Position numbers and translations under genes: made by a program. Of a DNA stretch of 64,000 bases, positions 44,208-52,506 are shown in pieces. This stretch comes from MED-G105 sp965263305 (GTDB lineage Bacteria; Pseudomonadota; Alphaproteobacteria; Caulobacterales; Parvularculaceae). Below the pieces are notes generated by a model, which saw nothing but the letters and a program-made list of their open reading frames with translations, was not told the DNA's origin and searched no databases. Within the stretch, counting starts at the first letter, position 1; each line of letters opens with the position of its first letter. The DNA is taken from assembly GCA_965263305.1 (NCBI GenBank), contig OZ253666.1, positions 2,976,001 through 3,040,000 of the forward strand. Direction: 5' to 3'.

Positions 44208-44395
44208 CCTCCCCTCTGGGGAGGCCCAAATCTTCGATTTGGGGTGGGGTGATTTCTCCGAGTAGAGAGCGTTGCGAAAACCATCTGGCCCCACCCTAAA
44301 TTTGCCTGCAAATTTAGACCTCCCCGCAAGGGGTAGGTGGGTTTGGTATCGCTGACAGATCAATTGCTCTCAATAATCTGTTTTGATGACGCCCC
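44208..44395. repeat. REP-like hairpin pair, copy 1, with decayed nrdA 3' end
   Basis: A B-type hairpin (CCTCCCCTCTGGGGAGG, then CCAAATC, loop, GATTTGGGGTGGGG), a 38-bp spacer and an A-type hairpin (CCCCACCCTAAATTTG, loop, CAAATTTAGACCTCCCC) form an inverted pair. The following 50 bp align without gaps to the end of nrdA. On the minus strand they read V-I-K-T-D-Y-stop-E-Q-L-I-C-Q, against V-A-K-T-D-Y-E-E-C-L-A-C-Q in NrdA. The segment is a tandem duplicate offset by 278 bp from the next copy. Confidence 0.75.
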
Positions 44396-44485
44396 ATCCT
44401 GTGATGGGCATGCGCAGAACTAGCCGCTTGCATTGGGGATTTTGCTGAAATTGCTCGTTAACCCGTAGAAGACGAGACGTTTGAG

Positions 44486-44626
44486 CCTCCCCTCTGGGGA
44501 GGCCCAAATCTCTGATTTGGGGTGGGGTGTTTTTTCCGAGTAGTGAGCGTTGCGAAAATCGTCTGGCTCCACCCTAAATTTGCTTGCAAATTTAGACCTC
44601 CCCACAAGGGGCAGGTTAGGTTGGTC
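44486..44626. repeat. REP-like hairpin pair, copy 2, next to the nrdA stop
   Basis: Same arrangement as copy 1, about 88 percent identical by eye over the hairpin pair. It ends at the nrdA stop codon, so it lies in the nrdA 3' untranslated region and may act as transcript end or stabiliser. The core matches the array at 23-24.7 kb, with a different spacer. Confidence 0.85.
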
Positions 44627-46534
44627 TCACTGACAGGCCAGACACTCCTCGTAATCCGTCTTCGCCACACTCGCTAAGTCCGGCCCCGCATCGTTGGCGG
44701 CGTCTTTGCCCGCAATGGCCGCGCGTTGGATGGATTTGGAACGGCAGTAATAGAGGCTCTTCACGCCTTTTTCCCAGGCCGTCCAGTGCAGCATATGTAG
44801 GTCCCATTTATCGATGTCGCCGGGGAGGAAGACGTTCACTGATTGGCCCTGGCAGATATAGGGCGAGCGGTCGGCGGCGAGGTCGATCACCCAGCGCTGG
44901 TCGATTTCAAATGCCGTCTTGAAGATGTCCTTCTCATGATCATCGAGGCAGTCCAGATGTTGGACGGAGCCCTCGTTCTCCAGGATGGAGGCCCAGACGT
45001 CATCCGTATCCTGGCCTTTTTCTTCGAGGCGTTTTTTCAGCGCGACATTCTTCACCGTGAACGAGCCCGATAGGGTCTTGTGGGTGTAGACATTCGCCGG
45101 GATCGGCTCGATGCAAGGGCTTGCGCCGCCGCATATGATGGAGATCGACGCCGTCGGCGCAATCGCCATTTTGTGGGAGAAGCGCTGCTTGATGCCGCGC
45201 TCCGCCGCGTCAGGGCAGGGGCCGCGCTCTTCGGCGAGCGCCACGGAAGCGGCGTCGGCGCGCATGCGAATATGCTTGAACAGTTTGGTGTTCCAGGATT
45301 TCGCCAATGGGCTTTCAAACGCGATGTTCATGGACTGTAGGAAAGAGTGGTAGCCCATGAGGCCGAGGCCGACGGAGCGTTCGCGCGACGCGGAATAAAC
45401 GGCCTTCGACATTTCTGGCGGCGCGGTCTCGATAAACTCCTGCAGCACATTGTCGAGGAAGCGCATGACATCATCGATGAAACGCTCATCGTCTTTCCAC
45501 TCGAAGTATTTCTCGGCATTGACCGACGAGAGACAGCACACGGCCGTGCGATCTTCACCCCGGTGGTCAGGCCCGGTGTGGAGCATAATCTCTGAGCAGA
45601 GATTGGATGTGGAGACCTTCAGGCCGAGATCGCGCTGATGCTTGGCGAGCTGGCGGTTCACCGTGTCAGAGAACACAAGATAAGGCTCGCCAGTTGCGAG
45701 GCGCACTTCCAAGATCTTCTGCCACAATTTGCGGGCGTTCACGGTGCGGATGACGTCATTCGTTTTTGGGGAGCGTAAGCCGAATTCTTTGTCTTCGGCG
45801 ACGGCCTCCATGAATTCATCGGTGATGTTCAGCCCGTGGTGGAGGTTCAGGGATTTACGGTTGAAATCACCCGACGGTTTGCGGATTTCGAGGAACTCCT
45901 CGATTTCTGGATGGTGAATGTCGAGGTACACGGCGGCTGACCCCCGGCGCAGGGAGCCTTGTGAAATCGCCAGGGTGAGGGAGTCCATCACACGGATGAA
46001 TGGAATAATACCGGAGGTTTGGCCAGCGCCTTTGACTTTCTCGCCAATGGACCTCACGCCGCCCCAATAGGTGCCAATGCCGCCGCCGTTTGAGGCGAGG
46101 GCCACATTCTCGTTCCAGGCGCCGACGATGCCGTCGAGGGAATCAGAAACGCCATTCAAAAAGCAGGAAATGGGCAGGCCACGCTTGGCGCCGCCATTGG
46201 AAAGGATCGGCGTCGCCGGCATGAACCAGAGCTTGGAGATGTAGTCGTAAATGCGCTGGGCGTGGTCGGCGTCGTCACCATAGGTGCGCGCCACGCGAGC
46301 GAACATATCCTGATAGGACTCGCCTGGCAGCAGATACCGGTCATCCATCGTGGTTTTACCGAAATCTGTCAGGAGAGCGTCACGCGAACGATCGATCTGA
46401 ATATCGCGAACGACCTTCAGCGCGGGTTTTTGCGGTGCGCGAGCGTTGATGTCGGCATGCTCCACAGCGGGCGCCGTGGTTGGGGCTGATTCTAAAAGGC
46501 TGATTTTTTCCGCTGCGTCGCCCGACAAAGACAT
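44627..46534 (-). CDS. nrdA: Ribonucleoside-diphosphate reductase, alpha subunit
   Basis: Large subunit of a class Ia-type reductase, which makes deoxyribonucleotides with NrdB. Visible are the first redox Cys in GLPISCFLNGVSDSLDG, the second in NLCSEIMLHTG, VGLGLMGYHSFLQSM, APTASISIICGGASPC, and the C-terminal CLACQ cysteine pair. At 635 residues it lacks a long N-terminal ATP-cone. No nrdB is adjacent on either side, so the beta subunit is encoded elsewhere. The upstream region has CtrA-like and NrdR-like boxes; the 3' end touches a hairpin pair. Confidence 0.95.
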   Translation of the reverse strand: MSLSGDAAEKISLLESAPTTAPAVEHADINARAPQKPALKVVRDIQIDRSRDALLTDFGKTTMDDRYLLPGESYQDMFARVARTYGDDADHAQRIYDYISKLWFMPATPILSNGGAKRGLPISCFLNGVSDSLDGIVGAWNENVALASNGGGIGTYWGGVRSIGEKVKGAGQTSGIIPFIRVMDSLTLAISQGSLRRGSAAVYLDIHHPEIEEFLEIRKPSGDFNRKSLNLHHGLNITDEFMEAVAEDKEFGLRSPKTNDVIRTVNARKLWQKILEVRLATGEPYLVFSDTVNRQLAKHQRDLGLKVSTSNLCSEIMLHTGPDHRGEDRTAVCCLSSVNAEKYFEWKDDERFIDDVMRFLDNVLQEFIETAPPEMSKAVYSASRERSVGLGLMGYHSFLQSMNIAFESPLAKSWNTKLFKHIRMRADAASVALAEERGPCPDAAERGIKQRFSHKMAIAPTASISIICGGASPCIEPIPANVYTHKTLSGSFTVKNVALKKRLEEKGQDTDDVWASILENEGSVQHLDCLDDHEKDIFKTAFEIDQRWVIDLAADRSPYICQGQSVNVFLPGDIDKWDLHMLHWTAWEKGVKSLYYCRSKSIQRAAIAGKDAANDAGPDLASVAKTDYEECLACQ

Positions 46535-46791
46535 ATCTCTCGCCTCTTTCTTTTTTCTCGGCGCATTGTTTTTTGCGCGCGTTTACCCGTCACGGGGAAA
46601 TTTAGTAATTCGCCCCGATGATGCCGCCGCCGCTTAATCGTGGTGGCGTTCGCTTTGTTCTTGAGACCCGTCTGAAACGAAGGCGCTTAGCCCCAATTCT
46701 CCCACCATGAGAGGAAAAAACTGGATTAAACCTGCCCTGTTCCCGCGGTGTCGGAGGGGGCTGACCCGGATTGGGTCGATACCGTCCACCA

Positions 46792-46807
46792 ACACAACAT
46801 ATAGTGA
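46792..46807. promoter_or_regulatory. NrdR-like box upstream of nrdA
   Basis: ACACAACATATAGTGA matches 14 of 16 positions of the NrdR-box consensus as I recall it (ACACWAWATMTWGTGT). A weaker match (about 10 of 16) lies 30 bp away at 46822-46837, and NrdR boxes are usually paired about three helical turns apart. NrdR is the ATP/dATP-sensing repressor of reductase genes. Confidence 0.6.
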
Positions 46808-46861
46808 TGGAGCCCATCGTCACCGTCAATATGAAGTTACCAACAGGAAAGATTTTTTTCG

Positions 46862-46876
46862 TTAAGGGAGGGTTAA
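46862..46876. promoter_or_regulatory. CtrA-like box upstream of nrdA
   Basis: TTAAGGGAGGGTTAA followed by C matches the full TTAA-N7-TTAA consensus of CtrA, the alphaproteobacterial cell-cycle regulator. It lies 328 bp before the nrdA start codon. Cell-cycle control of nrdA would make sense, since dNTPs are needed in S phase. Confidence 0.55.
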
Positions 46877-47005
46877 CGTGGCGCTCTTAGTGCGCTCTTT
46901 GGGTTAAGGCTGTGGGAAATTTTTTGGATATCGTGATATCGTTTCGAGGGCGATTTTGACCGTCGCGATCGACCAAAAAAGCGAAAAAGTTCTAACGACG
47001 CTCGT

Positions 47006-48595
47006 TTATCGCTCATTGCGGCGGGGCGCGTCGCCGCTGTTTTTAAACAGACCGGGCGCGAAGCGACGCAAGGGCGATTGTTTTTCCAAATCAGCGGGGA
47101 TCTCTTGGGGATGATCCGCCAAAAAGCTCTTAGGGGTCGATACAAACCCCGTTTCCACAAAACGCGGCTTTTCGTCGGGCGCCTGGCGCCATGTCGGCTG
47201 TTCGTTGTCACTCGCCTGCTTTTTATCTGCGGCGCCCTTCGATAAGCGAACGCGGAAGATCTCGCTCAACGCCTCTACATGTTGTGCAATGTCGCGGGCG
47301 CGGGGCGCTTCGGCGCTGGTAATGGCGCCGCGTACGGTGTCGAGGGCGCCTCTCATCCGCTCTAGACGCAGGTCGCGCCCGAGACCGTGCATCATGGTCT
47401 GGCTCACGGGGCCCGCAATGAAAAAGGCAAAAGCGCCCCCCATCGCAAGAAGCGCATAGAGCGGATAAAGACCAATTCCCGGCGGAGGGTCGAGTTGGGC
47501 TAACGCATCTTGCGGGGCAACGCCGAAGATCCCGATGGACGTGGCGATAAAGCCAAGCACCACGCCGATCATAATTCCGAGAAGGCCGCTAAACATTGAG
47601 GACGCCGCAGCCGTGCGTTGTTGCACCACCGTCGCGGATCTCAAATAGTCTTCGAACTGCAAAAGCGTGTCGCGGGATGGGCTATCGGCGTTTGATGACG
47701 GTTCAATGAGAAAACCGACTTCTTCAAACAACAATACCGCTTCTTCTGCTTTCAAATGGGCCTTTGGCACTTCGTTTTGAATAGTCGACTCACTGAGGCC
47801 CGTATCCGCCAAGATGTCCCGCTGGCGCTCAAGGTCCGTGTCGATAGATTTCAACATCTTGGCGATGGCCGCGCCGAAGTTATCGGCTTTGCGTGTGACG
47901 CCCGCGTTGCTGAACCGGCCGATCAAAAATGAAGGTAGGATCATCAGCGTCGTCGCGACGACGCCAAGCAAAAACAATCGGAGGAACAGGGTTTGCAACC
48001 CCTGTGCGTCAACCAAGGGGATGCCGCCTGGGATTGCGACAGCCTGCGGATTGGCGATCAACGTCTCGCTGATCTGCATATAGAGCCAGCCGGCCGCGCC
48101 GCCCCAGGCGGCGGCCACCGTAAAGCGAATGCCCGCTGCGCCGATAAAGGCGTCGCCGTGGCGGCGTTCCATTAATTCGTCTCGCAGGGCTTGGGCGTGC
48201 ACCTTTAATTCATCAGTGCGCTGGGCAATGTTTTGCGCGCTTTCGCGCAACGTGCCTAAAAGCCGCGACCCGCCGGGGCTCAATGAGCCGCCATTGAGCG
48301 AGGCGTCGCTGAGCGAGGTATTGAGCGAGGTCGCGCCCCCGTCTTCCTTACCTAAAGAGGCGAGGGGCGCTTCGTCTTTTGATTCTTTAGCGCGTTCGCG
48401 CGAAGGGGCGTCCTTATTTCTCTTGACGATATCCGCCAGCGCGCGGCCTTTCTGGAGAGTCTCGCCGACCGTCTCTTTTGCCACAGCGAGGGCGGCGGCG
48501 CTGCGCTCCAAGACGGTGCGTTCATCGGCGACGGCCTCTGTTCGGCCGCCTTTCAAGTCTCGCGTCAATTCCTGTTCGTTGCGATAGTCCCGCAT
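47006..48595 (-). CDS. Multi-span membrane protein divergent from the PspA/flotillin operon
   Basis: Family not recognised. The 529-residue protein has a charged N-terminal 150 residues with Ser/Gly-rich stretches (ATSLNTSLSDASLNGGSLS), hydrophobic segments at about 157-175, 210-232, 340-365 and 380-402, a helical domain between the second and third segments, and a charged C-terminal tail. AGG lies about 6 nt before the ATG. It is divergent from the PspA-like/YqiJ-like/flotillin operon and shares a 378-bp control region with it. A role in membrane organisation is inferred from this context only. Confidence 0.7.
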   Translation of the reverse strand: MRDYRNEQELTRDLKGGRTEAVADERTVLERSAAALAVAKETVGETLQKGRALADIVKRNKDAPSRERAKESKDEAPLASLGKEDGGATSLNTSLSDASLNGGSLSPGGSRLLGTLRESAQNIAQRTDELKVHAQALRDELMERRHGDAFIGAAGIRFTVAAAWGGAAGWLYMQISETLIANPQAVAIPGGIPLVDAQGLQTLFLRLFLLGVVATTLMILPSFLIGRFSNAGVTRKADNFGAAIAKMLKSIDTDLERQRDILADTGLSESTIQNEVPKAHLKAEEAVLLFEEVGFLIEPSSNADSPSRDTLLQFEDYLRSATVVQQRTAAASSMFSGLLGIMIGVVLGFIATSIGIFGVAPQDALAQLDPPPGIGLYPLYALLAMGGAFAFFIAGPVSQTMMHGLGRDLRLERMRGALDTVRGAITSAEAPRARDIAQHVEALSEIFRVRLSKGAADKKQASDNEQPTWRQAPDEKPRFVETGFVSTPKSFLADHPQEIPADLEKQSPLRRFAPGLFKNSGDAPRRNER

Positions 48596-48973
48596 GTCCG
48601 CCTATCCCCAGGCTGTTTGGCTACATGTTTTGGCCATGACGTTTACAATAAGGCCTTAGTCCCGCGTCCACCCCTCCAGGATTTCGCAGCGCAGCCAAAC
48701 TTCAGATCACCATATCGTTAATGCACCGAGGGGGGAAGCGGCCAGCGGTGATGAATGCGCAAAATGTGCGCATTTTATTTTGCTTTTCAGCGGAAAATCC
48801 AGAAAGCCACGAACGGAAAATAGGTTTATTCTTAGGGGTTTTGACACCCAAAACGGGTACAAAATCAGGGCGATGAGGGGTGTATTCAGAGCTGCAATCT
48901 GGGGGCGGCGTCTTCACATTTTGGCCTAAGCCTCTGGAAAATATCACAAACATCCCCATGTCTTTATTGGGCT
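48596..48973. other. Shared control region with two inverted repeats
   Basis: A 378-bp region between the divergent 529-aa membrane protein and PspA-like genes. TGCGCA occurs twice at 48756-48761 and 48767-48772, spaced 11 bp start to start, and the second copy is also part of AAAATG-TGCG-CATTTT. A second palindrome, GTTTTG-N5-CAAAAC, lies at 48838-48854. These look like operators. No sigma54 promoter of the E. coli psp type was found. Confidence 0.5.
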
Positions 48974-49705
48974 ATGAGAGGGTTTTACTTGGCGGGCGTT
49001 GTTTTTTCTCGACTAAAAAGACTTGTTTCAAGTCATGTCGCCGCGATGGCGGACGCGTTGAAGACGACCAATCCTGAGCAGGCGATGGATGACGCCCTTC
49101 AGGAGGTTGATAAGGCCCTGAACGGGATTCGCCGGGAAATGGGCCTTGCGATCGCCGACCAACATAATGCTGGCAAAGCGCTGGCCGAGGCAAAGACCCG
49201 CGCTGGCGAAATTGATGCAGAAATTACAGCGGCGATTGCCGAAGGCCTTGATGATAAGGCCGCTGCAGCGCTCAACCGCCAACTCGACCTGGAAGCCCAC
49301 ATTGCTGAGTTGGAAATGCTTGCACGCGAGGCGGCTGAGGCCCAGAGCGAGTTAGAAGAGAGCGTTTCAATGATGGCGGACCTTCGGCGCGACATGGTCG
49401 AAGACAAAGAGCGCTTTCTTGAAGCCCGCGCCGATGCGGCTGATGACGCTGCTTACGATGATCAGGGGGTGGATGGATCGCCCATGGCCCGCGCGGAAAG
49501 GGCGTACAACAATTTTAACCGTATCCTCGAAGATGTCATGAGCGCCACTGAGAAAGCCGTATTGCCGGTAGAGTCTGATGTTCCTCAGACGGATGACAAA
49601 TTCGCCAAAGATCGCAGAGACCTTGATGCTTTGTCGCGGGAGGCCCAGGTCGAGGCGCGCTTAAAAGCCCGTATGGCCGCGAGAAAAACTGCTTCGCAAC
49701 CTTAG
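48974..49705 (+). CDS. PspA/IM30-like membrane-stress protein
   Basis: A 243-residue helical protein resembling PspA/Vipp1. The N-terminal amphipathic part VFSRLKRLVSSHVAAMADAL and the following TTNPEQAMDDALQEVDKALN correspond to helices 0-1; long coiled coils follow. PspA-type proteins bind stressed inner membranes and form ESCRT-III-like assemblies. The ATG at 48974 has no clear ribosome binding site, whereas GAGAGGG lies 6 nt before an in-frame TTG at 48989, so the real start may be there. It leads an operon with YqiJ-like and flotillin genes. Confidence 0.82.
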   Translation: MRGFYLAGVVFSRLKRLVSSHVAAMADALKTTNPEQAMDDALQEVDKALNGIRREMGLAIADQHNAGKALAEAKTRAGEIDAEITAAIAEGLDDKAAAALNRQLDLEAHIAELEMLAREAAEAQSELEESVSMMADLRRDMVEDKERFLEARADAADDAAYDDQGVDGSPMARAERAYNNFNRILEDVMSATEKAVLPVESDVPQTDDKFAKDRRDLDALSREAQVEARLKARMAARKTASQP

Positions 49706-49768
49706 TGTCGGCAAACGAGCGTCGAAAACAATCTCAGACCTTAAAGGGCGTAAGGAGAAACAAACCCG

Positions 49769-50515
49769 ATGATGGACGTCTTAGCATATCCTCAATCAGC
49801 ACCGTTTGTGACGGCATTGATGTTGATGATCTTGATTGGCGTTGTTGAATTAGTCGGCGTGCTATTTGGTCTTTCGCCATCAGACGCCATTGGTAGCATG
49901 TTGCCGGAAGTTGATGTCGGCGCCGGTGTTGAAATGGATCTCGACCTGGAGGCGGATATTGAGTTTGAGGCGGACGCTGCTGCCGGCGCCCCTCTGGACG
50001 TTGATGCGCCGTCTGCGCCTGATGTCACGAGCGCCGGTCCGCTGAGCCAATTCTTAAGTTGGCTGGGCGTCGGCCGCGTACCGATCCTTATCTTGCTCGT
50101 GGTGTTCCTGACGGTGTTTGGCCTTTCGGGCCTTCTCATTCAAAGCGTGGCGACAGGGGTCTTCGGTGCGCCATTGCCGGCCTTTATTGCAGCGGCGCCC
50201 GCGCTTTTTGCGACGATGCCGGTGACGCGCTCTGCAGCCATGGCGATCGCGAGGTTGTTCCCTCGTGAAGAAACAGAAGCCGTCAGTCAACGTAGCTTTA
50301 TTGGTCGCATCGCCACCGTGATCCGCGGGGAGGCCAAAAACGGCGCCCCGGCGGAGGCGAAGTTGATCGACGCCCATGGCCAAACCCATTACTTGCTCAT
50401 TGAACCGGATGTGGATGACGACATCTTCGGGCAAGGAGAGGAAGCCGTCATCGTTCGCAAGGTGGAAGGCGGCGTCTATCGCGCCATTCGCCACGACAGC
50501 GCCGCTCTGGCGTAA
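49769..50515 (+). CDS. YqiJ-like OB-fold membrane protein
   Basis: A 248-residue relative of E. coli YqiJ, the NfeD-like partner of the flotillin YqiK. It has a first membrane span (TALMLMILIGVVELVGVLFG), an acidic Ala/Asp-rich linker at about 48-90, two further spans (VPILILLVVFLTVFGLSGLL and APLPAFIAAAPALFATMP), and a C-terminal OB-fold with SFIGRIATVIRGEAKNGAPA and HGQTHYLLIEPDVDD, very similar to the YqiJ end. It lies between the PspA-like and flotillin genes with short gaps (63 and 32 nt). Confidence 0.85.
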   Translation: MMDVLAYPQSAPFVTALMLMILIGVVELVGVLFGLSPSDAIGSMLPEVDVGAGVEMDLDLEADIEFEADAAAGAPLDVDAPSAPDVTSAGPLSQFLSWLGVGRVPILILLVVFLTVFGLSGLLIQSVATGVFGAPLPAFIAAAPALFATMPVTRSAAMAIARLFPREETEAVSQRSFIGRIATVIRGEAKNGAPAEAKLIDAHGQTHYLLIEPDVDDDIFGQGEEAVIVRKVEGGVYRAIRHDSAALA

Positions 50516-50547
50516 TTCTTTTCACTGACGTTATAGGGAGAACGTTT

Positions 50548-52260
50548 ATGTCTGACGTATTTTTTCAACTATTGCCAGTCGCGCTGATTATTCTATTTGG
50601 CCTGGTGGTCATCGGTTTAATCTTTGCACGGCTTTATAAAAAATCTTCGAAGGAAATTTCATTTGTCCGGACTGGTTTCGGCGGGCAAAAGGTGATTATG
50701 AATGGCGGTGCGTTGGTTCTGCCAATTCTGCATGATGTTATTCCTGTCAACATGAATACCCTCCGCCTGGAGGTGCGCCGCGCTAATGAGCAAGCATTGA
50801 TTACGAAAGACCGCATGCGTGTCGATGTGCAAGCGGAATTCTATGTCCGAGTCCAGCCTACAATTGAGTCAATTGCGAACGCGGCGCAAACCCTTGGCCG
50901 ACGGACGATGAGACCTGGCGATCTAAAAGAACTCGTTGAAGGTAAATTTGTTGACGCCTTGCGTGCCGTTGCCGCTGAAATGGCGATGGAGGAACTCCAT
51001 GAGCAACGAGTGAACTTTGTCCAAAAAGTGCAGGCGGCCGTGTCGGAAGATATTTTGAAAAACGGTCTGGAGTTGGAATCTGTCTCGCTGACGGGGCTTG
51101 ATCAAACGAATAAAGAATATTTCAATCCGAACAACGCCTTTGACGCTGAGGGTCTGACCAAGCTTACCCAAGAAATCGAAGAGCGCCGTAAAAAGCGGAA
51201 CGATATCGAGCAAGAAACAGAAGTTCTTGTTCAGCGCAAAAACCTGGAAGCAGAAGAACAGAAATTCGCCATTGGCCGAGACAAAGAATACGCCCGCCTC
51301 GATCAGGAGCGAGAGATCTCCATCCGCGCGGCCGAACAATTCGCCCAGGTTGAAAAAGAAAAAGCCGACCGTGAACGCGAAGCCCAACAAGCAAAGATTT
51401 TCGCCGAACAAAAGGTGCGTGAATCCGATATCGAATCCGCCCGCGTGGTGGCGGAAAGTGAGATTCAGAAAAACCTCGCCGTGGAAGCGGCCGACGTTGA
51501 AAAATCTAAGCAAATTGAGTTGGCTGAACAGGCCCGTGATATCGCCGTTGCTGAAAAGTCGCGGGAGAAATCTGAAGCCGACGCCGCCGCCGACCAAGCG
51601 CGGGCCATTGCCGCGAAAGCCGCGGAGGAAGTGGTCACTGCAAAGCAAACGGAGATTGCGGAACGTGACAAAGCGATTGAACTAATTGAAGCGCGAAAAG
51701 CCGCTGAGCAACTCGCCATTGCTGTTAAAGTTGAGGCGGATGCGGAGAAACAAGCGGCAACCGACCGCGCCGAGGCGGTCCGGATCGCCGCCGAAGCCGA
51801 AGCGCAGAAAGAACGGATTGCGGCCGACGCCGCCTCCGAAGCAGAGAAACTGCGCGCCGCCGCGCAAGAGGCTGTCTATGCGGTGGAAGCCGCCGGTCAG
51901 CGCGCCATTAATGAGGCGGCGAACATTCTCTCTCCTGAGCAAATCGCGATGCAGGTGAAAGTGGCGCTGATTAAATCCTTGCCTGAGATCATTGAGCAAT
52001 CCGTGAAACCGATTGAGAATATCGACGGCATCAAAATTCTCCACGTGGAGGGGTTAAACGGCGCCGGCGGTGCGAACGGCATCGATGGCGCGGGCGCCGG
52101 GCAGGGCGGTGTCGCCGACCAGGCCGTCTCCGCGGCGCTGCGCTATAGAAGTCAGGCGCCATTAATTGATGCCCTGATGAATGAGTTAGGGATCGATGGA
52201 AAGGATCTCGGTGGCCTTACCGGCGACCTTGCGAACGGCAGCGCTCTCAAGCCGCAATAG
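50548..52260 (+). CDS. Flotillin family SPFH protein (YqiK-like)
   Basis: A 570-residue membrane scaffold. It has one N-terminal hairpin or span (VALIILFGLVVIGLIFARLY), an SPFH domain at about 30-200 (VRTGFGGQKVIMNGGALVLP, then NMNTLRLEVRRANEQALITK), and a long Ala/Glu-rich coiled coil from about 210 to 460 with repeated AE/EK heptads. The end is Gly-rich followed by a short conserved tail. Flotillins organise membrane microdomains, and the YqiJ-like partner precedes it. GGGAGAA lies before the ATG. A good intrinsic terminator follows. Confidence 0.93.
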   Translation: MSDVFFQLLPVALIILFGLVVIGLIFARLYKKSSKEISFVRTGFGGQKVIMNGGALVLPILHDVIPVNMNTLRLEVRRANEQALITKDRMRVDVQAEFYVRVQPTIESIANAAQTLGRRTMRPGDLKELVEGKFVDALRAVAAEMAMEELHEQRVNFVQKVQAAVSEDILKNGLELESVSLTGLDQTNKEYFNPNNAFDAEGLTKLTQEIEERRKKRNDIEQETEVLVQRKNLEAEEQKFAIGRDKEYARLDQEREISIRAAEQFAQVEKEKADREREAQQAKIFAEQKVRESDIESARVVAESEIQKNLAVEAADVEKSKQIELAEQARDIAVAEKSREKSEADAAADQARAIAAKAAEEVVTAKQTEIAERDKAIELIEARKAAEQLAIAVKVEADAEKQAATDRAEAVRIAAEAEAQKERIAADAASEAEKLRAAAQEAVYAVEAAGQRAINEAANILSPEQIAMQVKVALIKSLPEIIEQSVKPIENIDGIKILHVEGLNGAGGANGIDGAGAGQGGVADQAVSAALRYRSQAPLIDALMNELGIDGKDLGGLTGDLANGSALKPQ

Positions 52261-52318
52261 GGATTGTTGATCGGTCGTCGCTCTATTCGGGGCGTCTGAT
52301 GAAAAACAAACTTGATTG

Positions 52319-52351
52319 AACGCGATGATCGAAGGGTTATCGCGTTTTTTC
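52319..52351 (+). terminator. Intrinsic terminator after the flotillin gene
   Basis: AACGCGAT and ATCGCGTT form an 8-bp perfect stem around a 12-nt loop, followed at once by TTTTCT (six consecutive Ts including the stem end). It lies 59 nt after the flotillin stop and closes the PspA-YqiJ-flotillin operon. Confidence 0.85.
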
Positions 52352-52506
52352 TATCCCGGCCGTGCGCGCCGACCCAATGTTTGGGTAAGGCGTCGGACGC
52401 GGCTGCAAAAATCCATCGCAGGGTCGGGAAATCCGTTTATCATCTGAGGTGACGCTGCGGTGATGGACTGAGCGTCGCCGACATCCGGAAGAAGGAAGCT
52501 CCCCCA

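Larger units (their letters stand above)
46535..47005. other. nrdA control region
   Basis: A 471-bp non-coding region upstream of nrdA and downstream of the 529-aa membrane protein gene. It holds the NrdR-like box and CtrA-like box listed separately, and an inverted repeat GACCC-N5-GGGTC at 46763-46777. No gene was seen. Confidence 0.6.

Noticed and set aside
50923..51648. 241-codon minus-strand frame rich in Phe and Leu
   Set aside because: It is the antisense of the Glu/Lys/Ala-rich flotillin coiled coil, which mimics a hydrophobic protein.
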